A stretch of 17,083 nt of DNA from an uncultured bacterium (GTDB taxonomy: Bacteria > Bacteroidota > Bacteroidia > Bacteroidales > CAIWKO01): positions 1 to 17,083 of the forward strand of contig CAIWVT010000328.1 of NCBI GenBank assembly GCA_903916135.1. The letters are read 5' to 3'. Below the pieces are notes generated by a model. It did no database searches. It saw only the letters and a list, made by a program, of their open reading frames with translations, and was not told the origin of the DNA. Below, in pieces: positions 6,936 through 14,345 of the stretch (position 1 is the stretch's first letter; every line of letters begins with the position of its first letter). The position numbers and the translations under genes are program-made.

Positions 6936-8483
6936 TTAGAATGGAGGGATACCATGTTTCTTCTTGGGGCTTTCTTCTATTTTGTGTGCCGCAATTTCCA
7001 ATGAATGGATGATATATTCACGCGTCTTGCTGGGTTCAACCACCGCGTCCACATAGCCATAAGCCGCCGCCACATAAGGATTGGCAAACTTTTCTTTATA
7101 TTCTTCTATCTTCTTTTTTCGTGTCTCTTCGGGATTGGTAGAACCCAAGATTTCACTACGGAAAATAATGTTGGCAGCACCTTCGGGACCCATCACCGCA
7201 ATTTCTGCCGTGGGCCAAGCAAACACAAAGTCAGCGCGCAAATGGTTTGAGCACATGGCGATATAACCTCCTCCATACGCCTTACGCAAAATGACCGTAA
7301 TCTTTGGAACAGTAGCTTCCGAATAGGCATACAACACCTTCGCCCCATGACGAATAACGCCTGCATGTTCTTGATCCACGCCGGGAAGATAGCCGGGCAA
7401 ATCTACCAACGTAACCAGCGGAATGTTGAATGCATCGCAGAAACGTATGAAACGTGCTGCTTTGTCAGATGAATCCACATCCAAAACGCCCGCCAACACC
7501 ATAGGTTGATTGGCAACAAAACCCACAGATTGTCCGTCCATACGCGCAAAACCAATCACAATATTGGCAGCAAAAAGTTCTTGAACTTCAAAAAACTCGG
7601 AGTCATCGCAAATTGCCTTAATGATTTTTCGAACATCATAAGGCTTTTTGGAATCGGTGGGGAAAATATCGTCTATCTTAAAGAGCTTGTTTTTGGGATG
7701 TTTTGATGGAAATGGTTCTGCTTTTTTACTGTTATTCCACGGGATAAAAGTAACGAGTTTTTTGATTTGTTCAAAGCAAATTGCTTCGCTGTCAGAAAAG
7801 AAGTGTGCGTTGCCGGTAATTTCTGCGTGAACACGTGCTCCGCCTAAATCTTCCATAGAAATGTCTTCGCCTAAAACAGTTTTGATAACTTCGGGTCCGG
7901 TGATAAACATCTTAGAAATTTTATCCACCACAAAAACAAAATCGGTCAATGCAGGAGAATATACTGCACCTCCTGCACAAGGACCTAAAATAACAGATAT
8001 CTGCGGGATTACACCAGAAGCAAGCGTATTGCGATAAAAGATTTCGCCATATCCTGCCAAAGAATTCACCCCTTCCTGAATGCGTGCGCCGCCAGAATCG
8101 TTGATGCCAATCAAAGGGACTTTAAGTTTCATGGCATGATCCATAATTTTGGTAATCTTTTTCGCATGCATATAGCCTAAAGAACCTCCTGCCACAGTGA
8201 AATCCTGAGCAAAAATACAGATAGGATACCCGTTAATAGTTCCCGTTCCGGTTACTACACCATCGCCGGGGAGATATTTTTTATCCATATCGAAATCTTT
8301 TCCGGCATGTTCCACAAATAAGTCATATTCATGAAAGGTGCCATCGTCAAGTATCGCTAAGATGCGTTCGCGAGCAGTCATTTTTCCGGTGGCTTTTTGC
8401 TTTTCGATGGCTTTTTCACCTCCACCTTGTGATGCACCTTGCATTCTTTTTTTCAAATCAACGGTCTTTTGTCTTAGTGACAT
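6936..8483 (-). CDS. Acyl-CoA carboxyltransferase subunit (propionyl-CoA carboxylase beta / methylmalonyl-CoA decarboxylase alpha type)
   Basis: The 515-residue protein is a full-length carboxyltransferase with two crotonase-like halves. The N-half carries GGSLGYMHAKKI, NDSGGARIQEGV and GPCAGGAVYSPALTD; the C-half carries PGYLPGVDQEHAGVIRHGAK, RKAYGGGYIAM and WPTAEIAVMGPEGA. The paired Gly-rich turns form the oxyanion holes that hold acyl-CoA and biotin. Such enzymes move CO2 between carboxybiotin and an acyl-CoA, usually propionyl/methylmalonyl-CoA, in propionate metabolism or sodium-coupled decarboxylation. In the C-half, where I recall GGA(H/Y)DVM in typical Bacteroides MmdA, this protein reads GGGYIAM, so the substrate should not be assumed. 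It is the first gene of a two-gene unit with the biotin carrier. A perfect -7 box lies about 54 bp before the ATG. Confidence 0.9.
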   Translation of the reverse strand: MSLRQKTVDLKKRMQGASQGGGEKAIEKQKATGKMTARERILAILDDGTFHEYDLFVEHAGKDFDMDKKYLPGDGVVTGTGTINGYPICIFAQDFTVAGGSLGYMHAKKITKIMDHAMKLKVPLIGINDSGGARIQEGVNSLAGYGEIFYRNTLASGVIPQISVILGPCAGGAVYSPALTDFVFVVDKISKMFITGPEVIKTVLGEDISMEDLGGARVHAEITGNAHFFSDSEAICFEQIKKLVTFIPWNNSKKAEPFPSKHPKNKLFKIDDIFPTDSKKPYDVRKIIKAICDDSEFFEVQELFAANIVIGFARMDGQSVGFVANQPMVLAGVLDVDSSDKAARFIRFCDAFNIPLVTLVDLPGYLPGVDQEHAGVIRHGAKVLYAYSEATVPKITVILRKAYGGGYIAMCSNHLRADFVFAWPTAEIAVMGPEGAANIIFRSEILGSTNPEETRKKKIEEYKEKFANPYVAAAYGYVDAVVEPSKTREYIIHSLEIAAHKIEESPKKKHGIPPF

Positions 8484-8536
8484 ATAAAATGAGTTTAATT
8501 AGAAATAATACATTTATGAAATTCTATAAAAACGAG

Positions 8537-8565
8537 CAAAGATATACATTTTTAAATACGGCAAA
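8537..8565 (-). promoter_or_regulatory. Promoter for the carboxyltransferase-carrier operon
   Basis: On the minus strand TATCTTTG (8544-8537) is a perfect TAnnTTTG and TTTG (8565-8562) lies 17 bp upstream. Transcription would start near 8530 and leave a leader of roughly 45 nt before the ATG at 8483. Confidence 0.55.
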
Positions 8566-8833
8566 TAATTTATTTTTGTTAATCAATGTTAAAATCGAAA
8601 GACTAATCAATGAAAACATCACGTTCATAGGGGAATAAAATCATTTAACTGATGTTTCAAAAAATTAATCATTGACTGTTTGTCGCGTACTAAAATAGGA
8701 TTACACTTCTAAAGTGAAAAAAAAGATGAAAAACACATTACAAACAGGACTATTAGATAGACGTGTTTTATGATTTAAAAACGGCTCAAGAAGCTACAGC
8801 TATTGATTGCAGCACCTAAATAATACAAAGCTC

Positions 8834-8978
8834 ATACTATAATTTAATCCAAACTCCGTTTGGTATTATACCAACAGAGTCGCTGTTCAAATTCCTTGTC
8901 CCATACATACACCATTCCTGAACACAAACCATCGGGAAGGGCAGAGTTGGACTATTACAGATACCGTAATTGGTATAA
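8834..8978 (+). repeat. Intergenic dispersed repeat, copy 2 (long form)
   Basis: The left end (ATACTAT, then TCCAAACTC and TTTGGTATTATACC, then AGAGTCGCTGTT) matches copy 1. The right end (TTGGACTATTACAGATACCG then TTGGTATAA) matches copies 1 and 3. Between the ends is a roughly 55-nt insert with TTCCTTGTCCCATACATAC and a CATCGGGAAGGG tail. It is absent from copy 1 but recognisable in copy 3. Confidence 0.75.
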
Positions 8979-8994
8979 AACAAAACTACAAGCC

Positions 8995-9008
8995 AAAAAA
9001 GCTTTTTT
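8995..9008 (-). terminator. Possible weak terminator after ilvE
   Basis: A perfect AAAAAAGCTTTTTT palindrome begins 3 nt after the ilvE stop. It gives a T-run on the minus strand but only an A-T stem with an AGCT loop, so intrinsic termination is uncertain. Confidence 0.25.
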
Positions 9009-9010
9009 CA

Positions 9011-10030
9011 CTATTTAATCACATGTGTCCATCCAAATTTATCAGGTTCATCACTATATTGAATGGCGCGTAAACGATTGTATAATTTGGTGGAAACCGG
9101 ACCTGCATTACCATCAGGGCAATATTCATATACGGTGCCTGTGTCGCGATCTTGTATCTTTTTGATGGGTGAAATAACGGCAGCAGTTCCGCAAGCACCC
9201 ACTTCGTCGAAATCGGCTAATTCTTCAACGGCAATTGGACGCAACTCCACTTTCATACCCATGTCTTCAGCCAAAGTGCGAAGGCTCATGTTGGTGATTG
9301 AAGGCAGAATGGATTTTGATTGAGGTGTGATGTAGCTATTTCCTTTTATTGCAAAGAAATTTGCCGGTCCGGCTTCGTCAATAAATTTCTTTTCGTGCGC
9401 ATCTAAAAATATGGCAGTGGAATAGCCTTCGGTATGTGCTCGTTGACCTGCAATCAAACTTGCAGCATAGTTACCACCCACCTTAATGTGTCCCGTTCCT
9501 AAAGGCGCAGCACGATCATAATCGCGAATAATCTGCACATTCACCGGTTTGAAACCCTCTTTAAAATACGGTCCAACGGGAGTAACAAAAATCATAAATA
9601 AATATTCATCAGCAGGCTGAACACCCACTTTTGCTCCAGAACCTATCAGCAAAGGACGAATATACAATGAAGAACCTGTGTCTTGAGGCGGGACATAACC
9701 AAGGTTAAGGTTCACTGCAAGTTCCATTGCTTCTTTGAACAATTCTATAGGAACGGGTTTCATCATAATACCATCAGCCGACCTATTGAGTCGTTTGGCA
9801 TTTTCTTCCCAACGAAAGACTCTAACTTTTCCATCTTTGCATCTAAAAGCTTTCAATCCCTCAAAAGCTTCTTGTCCATAGTGCAAACATGTGGCTGCAA
9901 TATGAATGTTTACAGTTTCGGACGAGGATACTTCTATTTTTCCCCATTGTCCATTGCGCCAGTAACAGCGCACATTATAATCGGTTTTTTGATAACCGAA
10001 CGGAAGATTTTTCCAATCAATATTTGACAT
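9011..10030 (-). CDS. ilvE: Branched-chain amino acid aminotransferase
   Basis: This 339-residue fold-type IV PLP enzyme exchanges amino groups between glutamate and the 2-oxo acids of leucine, isoleucine and valine. Diagnostic blocks are HYGQEAFEGLKAFR (50-63), SLYIRPLLIGSGAKVGV (121-137), GTGHIKVGGNYAAS (178-191) with the PLP-binding lysine at about residue 183, the FIDEAGPANFF block, and EVGACGTAAVISPI, whose GTAA turn holds the cofactor phosphate. The length and the N-terminal DWKNLPFGYQKTDYN stretch fit the BCAT type common in Bacteroidota, rather than the shorter enterobacterial IlvE. It is monocistronic as far as can be seen, with its own promoter at 10065-10091 and an upstream gene closed by a strong terminator. 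Confidence 0.93.
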   Translation of the reverse strand: MSNIDWKNLPFGYQKTDYNVRCYWRNGQWGKIEVSSSETVNIHIAATCLHYGQEAFEGLKAFRCKDGKVRVFRWEENAKRLNRSADGIMMKPVPIELFKEAMELAVNLNLGYVPPQDTGSSLYIRPLLIGSGAKVGVQPADEYLFMIFVTPVGPYFKEGFKPVNVQIIRDYDRAAPLGTGHIKVGGNYAASLIAGQRAHTEGYSTAIFLDAHEKKFIDEAGPANFFAIKGNSYITPQSKSILPSITNMSLRTLAEDMGMKVELRPIAVEELADFDEVGACGTAAVISPIKKIQDRDTGTVYEYCPDGNAGPVSTKLYNRLRAIQYSDEPDKFGWTHVIK

Positions 10031-10064
10031 AAAATTTGCTCTCTCTTTAGTGAATAAAAACAGG

Positions 10065-10091
10065 CAAATTTAGACATATATTCAATACAAA
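10065..10091 (-). promoter_or_regulatory. Promoter for ilvE
   Basis: The minus strand carries TAAATTTG (10072-10065), a perfect -7 box 34 bp before the ilvE ATG, with TTTG at 10091-10088 fifteen bp upstream. The -33 spacing is short, so the upstream element is less certain than the -7 box. Confidence 0.45.
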
Positions 10092-10156
10092 AAGAAATTT
10101 TTGTAAAAAAAAGTTTTATTGCTTTCGATTTATGTGATTTTCTACTTTTTGTACAT

Positions 10157-10183
10157 AAAAAAAGCGGGAATCAACCCGCTTTC
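10157..10183 (-). terminator. Rho-independent terminator of the ferredoxin-domain gene
   Basis: An 8-bp stem, AAAGCGGG (10161-10168) with CCCGCTTT (10175-10182), closes a 6-nt loop. On the minus strand it is followed by seven T residues, and it lies about 30 bp after the stop at 10213. It insulates ilvE from this gene. Confidence 0.8.
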
Positions 10184-10212
10184 AATGCAATCTTTTTCAA
10201 GTTAAAGATGTC

Positions 10213-11076
10213 TTATACCCATTCATCCTGAAGAATTTTTCCACTTATGCCAATTACCACTGCTTTGATGGGAACTTTACGGGTAGCTTTTTGCATCGCT
10301 GCTTTTGTCATTTGTAAAATACCGCCGCAACAGGGGACTTCCATCATCAATACCGTAATTGTATTCACCTTGGCATCGTCAACCATCATTTTGATTTTAT
10401 CCACATAAACTTCCATGTTGGAATCCAATTTGGGACAAGCAATCACCAATGATTTTCCTTTCAGAAAGTCGTTGTGAAAATTTCCATACGAAAAAGCAAC
10501 GCAATCGGCAGCTACTACTACATCTGCATTTCTGAAGTAGGGAGCACTTGGATTGACGAGATGCAGTTGAATGGGCCATTGGCGCAATTGTGAATCAACA
10601 ACCGTATTGGCTGTTGTTGTCGAGGCTTCTTCTTGTCTCAAGTCCATCATTTTTGAACCCGGGCAGCCTCCACCATGATGGTGTTCGTTTTGATTGTTGT
10701 GTGTTTCCATAGTAAACTCCTTTATAATTTCTGAATAAATTTTTTGTTCTGTCAAATAGGTAATAGCTTGTTTCACGTATTCCAACTCCTTGTGCTCGCG
10801 AAGGTGGCGCAAATGTGCCAAAACAGTGTTCTTTCCTTCTTTCGAAATTCGTTCTATAACTTTTAATTCGCTATAGGGTTCTACTTCGCGCTCTTCAAGT
10901 ATGATGGCTCCTTCGGGACATTCGCCTATACAAGCACCCAGTCCATCACAAAACAATTCGCTTATCAATCGGGCTTTGTCGTCTATAATTTGTAGTGCGC
11001 CTTCATGGCATCCTGTAACACATAGCCCGCATCCTGTGCATTTGTCTTCGTCTATTTTTATAATGGTTCGTTTCAT
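10213..11076 (-). CDS. Ferredoxin-domain protein with Cys-rich C-terminal domain
   Basis: The 287-residue protein begins with a two-cluster ferredoxin domain. The first site is complete: Cys13, Cys16, Cys19 and Cys23 (CTGCGLCVTGC). The second, CDGLGACIGECP, has Cys43, Cys49 and Cys53, but Leu46 sits where the second cysteine normally stands, so it may hold a three-iron or otherwise altered cluster. Residues 75-125 are helical and charged. A His-rich link (EHHHGGGCPG, 131-140) then leads to an alpha/beta domain with Cys192, Cys214 and a CCGG (249-252) set. As I recall, related proteins in anaerobes and Bacteroidota are annotated only as 4Fe-4S binding proteins. An electron-transfer or redox/metal-sensing role is inferred; the partner is unknown. 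No membrane or signal segments are visible. Confidence 0.78.
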   Translation of the reverse strand: MKRTIIKIDEDKCTGCGLCVTGCHEGALQIIDDKARLISELFCDGLGACIGECPEGAIILEEREVEPYSELKVIERISKEGKNTVLAHLRHLREHKELEYVKQAITYLTEQKIYSEIIKEFTMETHNNQNEHHHGGGCPGSKMMDLRQEEASTTTANTVVDSQLRQWPIQLHLVNPSAPYFRNADVVVAADCVAFSYGNFHNDFLKGKSLVIACPKLDSNMEVYVDKIKMMVDDAKVNTITVLMMEVPCCGGILQMTKAAMQKATRKVPIKAVVIGISGKILQDEWV

Positions 11077-11166
11077 TTTAATCGCTTTTATAAATAGGTA
11101 ATTAGATACTCAAAAGGTATATATAAAAACTTCATTAGTCCAATAAAAGTATTGCAATTATTTTTT

Positions 11167-11250
11167 TAATACCGATACGGTATCTGTAATAGTCCAACCC
11201 CGACACTCCCGACACTCAGTGTGCGGGACAGGTATGTGTACGGGACAGGA
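11167..11250 (-). repeat. Intergenic dispersed repeat, copy 3 (inverted, left end missing)
   Basis: Read on the minus strand it has TTCCTGTCCCGTACACATAC, a GTGTCGGGAG segment and the shared right end TTGGACTATTACAGATACCG followed by TATCGGTATT. The TCCAAACTC left end of copies 1 and 2 is absent. It lies between the ferredoxin gene's upstream region and the end of the cyd cluster. Confidence 0.7.
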
Positions 11251-11281
11251 AAATTGAAGGATTTAATCCTTTTTGAATTTT
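11250..11281 (-). terminator. Hairpin after the cyd cluster, possible terminator
   Basis: AAGGAT/ATCCTT arms with a TAA loop are extended by AAAATT/AATTTT arms across an unequal internal loop. It starts about 17 bp beyond the stop of the small cyd ORF. It is A/T-rich and has no long T-run, so function is uncertain. Confidence 0.35.
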
Positions 11282-11297
11282 CGGAGGTGGCTCAATA

Positions 11298-11417
11298 TTA
11301 GGTGTTATGTTTCTTTTCAAAATAAGTGAGCGCGATGCGAATAGCCTTATACATTATAAATATAAGTACCGGCAAGCTCAAATACCAAATTATGGATGCC
11401 GTATATGAATCGTACAT
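11298..11417 (-). CDS. Small single-span membrane protein, candidate CydX-like bd oxidase subunit
   Basis: A 39-codon ORF lies 18 bp after the cydB stop on the same strand. It starts ATG at 11417-11415 after a purine-rich AGGAAAAGAA leader and ends TAA at 11298. The peptide has a short polar start (MYDSYTAS), one hydrophobic helix (IIWYLSLPVLIFIM) and a positively charged tail (KAIRIALTYFEKKHNT). Length, position and layout (a helix beginning near a Trp-Tyr and a charged tail) resemble CydX/CbdX, the small subunit that stabilises the haems of cytochrome bd in Proteobacteria. Sequence identity to CydX is not evident, so the assignment rests on synteny and topology. An unrelated membrane peptide remains possible. 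Confidence 0.6.
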   Translation of the reverse strand: MYDSYTASIIWYLSLPVLIFIMYKAIRIALTYFEKKHNT

Positions 11418-11435
11418 TTCTTTTCCTGTATTAAA

Positions 11436-12566
11436 TTAATAAATGTGATCGTTTTCTTTAATTTCTTGTTTGTCAATCTTCTTTTTGTCAATTGCTTTCC
11501 ATACAACATAAATATACAGCACAACAAATGGAACAAAAAGAGAAACATAACCCATAGCTGCTAAGGTGTAATGGCTCGACGAACTGTTTTCTATTGTCAG
11601 GGAGCTTTGAAGATTAGAAGCTGAGGGATAAAAAGAAGTATGATTAAATCCGGCAAGCATGAATAATGCAAAGACGGTGAAAATAGTTCCTAAACCCGAA
11701 AACCAAATACCTTTTTTACTACGTTTAAATGCCGTAATAAAAATTCCACCTAACACAAAAACAACTCCAAACAAAAATAATATCAGAACAATAGGCATTT
11801 GTAAAAGGTTATGCAGATATTTATAACTTTCTAAATACACATTATTTGTGGCAGTATCATACGCAAAACCATCTTTAAACAATAACATTCCAACGAAGGT
11901 CAAGAAGAAAAGCAGAAAAGGAATCGAGTTATAGATAACTTGTTTGCGCGATCGTGCATCAATGTTTTCATCATTTATGTTATTGATAAAATATTGTGCT
12001 CCCAAAATACGGACAAGAAAGAAAACACCTAATCCTAAAGCAACATTCTGAATGTTAAGAACGGCTTCGAGTCCGCGAGTTGATGAGAGCCATTCCACTT
12101 GATTGTAATCGTTAATTTTGAAATCCGAACCCGTGAAAAAAGTAGCAACAGCAGTACCAATCAAAAATATGCCTAAACTTCCATTAATAAAAAGAAAAGC
12201 TTCATAGACTTTTTGTCCAAGAAAATTACCGGGTTTGCGACGAAATTCATACGAAACGGCTTGGATAATAAAACAGAATAATATGGCTATCCATACCCAA
12301 TAAGCCCCGCCAAAACTTGTGGAATAAAACTTGGGGAACGCTGCAAACATGGCACCTCCAAAGGTTACCAAGGTGGTGAATGTCAGCTCCCATTTTCTTC
12401 CAAGAGCGTTTACAAGCATCGTTTTTTCTTCTTCGGTTTTAGCTATAGTATTTAATGAGGTTTGTCCGCCTTGCACAAACATTAAGAATACTAATAATGC
12501 AGCAAGTAAAGACTCTATTACCCACCAATATTGTTGTAAAAATAGATATGAGTATGTTTCAAACAT
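11436..12566 (-). CDS. cydB: Cytochrome bd quinol oxidase subunit II
   Basis: The 376-residue integral membrane protein has about eight or nine hydrophobic helices. It carries the characteristic AVSYEFRRKPGN segment after the third helix and a start (TYSYLFLQQYWWVIESLLAALLVF region) that fits the family's first helix. CydB supports CydA structurally in the oxidase that reduces O2 to water with quinol and generates proton motive force under low oxygen. I place the start at the ATG 12566-12564: a full AAGGAGGTGA Shine-Dalgarno (12578-12569) lies 5 nt upstream, making the in-frame GTG two codons earlier unlikely. It overlaps the cydA end by 8 bp and is followed 18 bp later by the small candidate subunit gene. 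Confidence 0.93.
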   Translation of the reverse strand: MFETYSYLFLQQYWWVIESLLAALLVFLMFVQGGQTSLNTIAKTEEEKTMLVNALGRKWELTFTTLVTFGGAMFAAFPKFYSTSFGGAYWVWIAILFCFIIQAVSYEFRRKPGNFLGQKVYEAFLFINGSLGIFLIGTAVATFFTGSDFKINDYNQVEWLSSTRGLEAVLNIQNVALGLGVFFLVRILGAQYFINNINDENIDARSRKQVIYNSIPFLLFFLTFVGMLLFKDGFAYDTATNNVYLESYKYLHNLLQMPIVLILFLFGVVFVLGGIFITAFKRSKKGIWFSGLGTIFTVFALFMLAGFNHTSFYPSASNLQSSLTIENSSSSHYTLAAMGYVSLFVPFVVLYIYVVWKAIDKKKIDKQEIKENDHIY

Positions 12567-14100
12567 GGTCACCTCCTTCCGGTCCTGATTTAATTTGGCT
12601 AATCATTATTTTAATTTCTGCAATCAGCAATGCTGTAAACAAGACTGCAAATATAACAAATGTAGTAATTACAGATGAAGTACCTATATGAGTTGTTGCC
12701 ACAGCGGTTGGCAATAAGTCTTGTATCGCCCAAGGTTGTCTGCCAACTTCTGCCACAATCCATCCAGTTTCAGAAGCGAGATACCCTAATGGAAACGACA
12801 GCATGGTGATGAACAATAAAAGTTTTTTTGATTCCAATTTGTTTTTCATAGCAAAATAAAGAACAAGCATGAAGAGGAAAATAAAAAAACCTCCTAAAAG
12901 TATCATGATTCTAAAACTATAAAATGTCAAAGGAACATTGGGTATGATGCTTTCAGGGGTGTCGAAATAGCCATATCCCATATATGTGGAATTTGCATTA
13001 AACACCCCTAATGCTGAATCTGCTTTTGTTTGATTTTTAAGTTTTTTAAACTCTTTAAAGGATGCTAAAGCCGCAAGGGCAACTCTTCCTTTTTCGATTT
13101 TTGCTCCCGCTGACATGATGTTCTCTTTGGGATTTCCATCCACCAAATCTTTTATGCCGGGAACAAATGCGTTGCTGTTTTTATATCCAAGAGCCGAAAG
13201 CAATTTTGGAATACCAAGGTTAAAAGTAAAATTATCTAAACTGTCTTTATGCGCATCATTCTTTAAAACTCCAAACACAACGAGGTCTGCACCCTTTTTG
13301 CCATGATATAAACCTTCCATCGCTGCAAGTTTCATCGGTTGTTTTTGGGCTACCAAATAGGCTGAACCATCTCCGGTCATTGCCAAAAATAATGCTGAAA
13401 TCAGTCCAAAGACTGCGGCAACAATTATACTTCGTTTGGCTAACAGCAATTCTCGTTTTTTATAAAGATACCATGCGCTGATTCCTAAGACAAATAAAGC
13501 GGCAACCACATAAGCTGAAGTTACAGTATGCAAAAACTTATTAACGGCAAAAGGTGAAAACAGAACATCCCAGAAATTTAACATTTCCGAACGGGCAGTA
13601 CCAGGATTGAAATGCATGCCGACAGGATATTGCATCCAGGCATTTGCCACTAAAATCCATAATGCGGATAAATTTGAGCCAAATGCCACAAGCCAGGTTG
13701 AGGTAAGATGAAACTTTTTGCTGACTTTATTCCATCCAAAAAACATGACTGCAATAAAGGTGGACTCAAGGAAAAAGGCAAAAATACCTTCAATGGCAAG
13801 TGGTGCACCAAAAATATCGCCTACCATCCATGAATAGTTCGACCAGTTTGTTCCAAACTCAAATTCAAGAATGATGCCTGTGGCAATGCCAATAGCAAAG
13901 TTAATCCCAAAAAGTTTCATCCAAAATTTTGTGATTCTTTTCCATTCTTCGTTGCCGGTGCGCACATAAATGGTCTCCATGATGGCAATCAAAAATGAAA
14001 GCCCTAAGGTGAGTGGCACAAAAAACCAGTGATAAATGGCTGTGAGCGCAAATTGTGCCCTCGACCAGTCAACAAGTGATAAATCAATCGTTCCTAACAT
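12559..14100 (-). CDS. cydA: Cytochrome bd quinol oxidase subunit I
   Basis: This 513-residue membrane protein carries the haem and quinol sites of cytochrome bd. Visible residues match the family: His24 in IYHWFF and His191 in FLHTVTSAY as haem ligands, Met399 in SFRIMI as the third ligand, the EFGTNW turn (81-86), GRQPW (453-457), and the quinol-binding Q-loop start QPMKLAAMEG with Lys257 and Glu262. A stretch of about 120 residues (264-385) with no membrane segments follows the Q-loop start before PLTFYSFRIM, giving the long periplasmic loop of the longer CydA forms. It begins 11 bp after the DUF4492 gene and overlaps cydB at its 3' end, so it is co-transcribed. Confidence 0.96.
   Translation of the reverse strand: MLGTIDLSLVDWSRAQFALTAIYHWFFVPLTLGLSFLIAIMETIYVRTGNEEWKRITKFWMKLFGINFAIGIATGIILEFEFGTNWSNYSWMVGDIFGAPLAIEGIFAFFLESTFIAVMFFGWNKVSKKFHLTSTWLVAFGSNLSALWILVANAWMQYPVGMHFNPGTARSEMLNFWDVLFSPFAVNKFLHTVTSAYVVAALFVLGISAWYLYKKRELLLAKRSIIVAAVFGLISALFLAMTGDGSAYLVAQKQPMKLAAMEGLYHGKKGADLVVFGVLKNDAHKDSLDNFTFNLGIPKLLSALGYKNSNAFVPGIKDLVDGNPKENIMSAGAKIEKGRVALAALASFKEFKKLKNQTKADSALGVFNANSTYMGYGYFDTPESIIPNVPLTFYSFRIMILLGGFFIFLFMLVLYFAMKNKLESKKLLLFITMLSFPLGYLASETGWIVAEVGRQPWAIQDLLPTAVATTHIGTSSVITTFVIFAVLFTALLIAEIKIMISQIKSGPEGGDHV
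12569..12578 (-). promoter_or_regulatory. Perfect Shine-Dalgarno sequence for cydB inside the cydA 3' end
   Basis: The minus strand reads AAGGAGGTGA followed by CC and the cydB ATG. AGGAGG to ATG spacing is 5 nt. The site is encoded by the last EGGD codons of cydA. Most other starts in the window have A/T-rich leaders, so this one stands out and decides the cydB start. Confidence 0.8.
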
Positions 14101-14111
14101 ATCTAAGCGTT

Positions 14112-14345
14112 TTAGTTTGTATTGGGTTGCGTTAATTGTTCTAAAACATAGTCGCTTCGTTCAGCATCTGACGAAAACTTTGTTTTTAAAAAATTGGGGA
14201 AGAAAAAAATCTTTAAGATAATAAACATGATAAACAATTTAATTAATATGATAGTCCACAGCTTTTTTCCGATGGTCATGGTTCGGAAGCCATCATAGTA
14301 AAGCATAAACACCTTAGTGAACCCCTTTTTAATTCCCCGTATCAT
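14112..14345 (-). CDS. DUF4492 family small membrane protein linked to cytochrome bd
   Basis: The 77-residue protein has an amphipathic start (KKGFTKVFMLYYDGFRTM), a GKKLWTIILIKLFIMF membrane helix and a FFFPNFLK turn, the hallmarks I recall for DUF4492. That family is typically encoded immediately before cydA in Bacteroidota and Campylobacterota, so a role in assembling or stabilising the bd oxidase is likely though not shown. The N-terminal positive patch suggests a cytoplasmic N-terminus. Its ATG overlaps the TPR gene's TGA (ATGA, 14345-14342), and cydA follows 11 bp later, so it is a full member of the operon. The C-terminal 20 residues are polar. Confidence 0.85.
   Translation of the reverse strand: MIRGIKKGFTKVFMLYYDGFRTMTIGKKLWTIILIKLFIMFIILKIFFFPNFLKTKFSSDAERSDYVLEQLTQPNTN

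Larger units (their letters stand above)
8566..9010. other. Gene-free stretch upstream of the carboxylase operon
   Basis: No convincing gene is present on either strand. The left part (8566-8833) is A/T-rich with only very short ORFs. The right part is repeat copy 2 (8834-8978). Next to the ilvE stop lies an AAAAAAGCTTTTTT palindrome (8995-9008). Confidence 0.6.

Noticed and set aside
8429..8638. 69-codon plus-strand ORF across the start of the carboxyltransferase gene
   Set aside because: It overlaps the real minus-strand gene start and its promoter and has no features of its own.
12567..12572. GTG start for cydB two codons upstream
   Set aside because: This GTG is part of the Shine-Dalgarno AAGGAGGTGA itself; the ATG at 12566 has ideal spacing.
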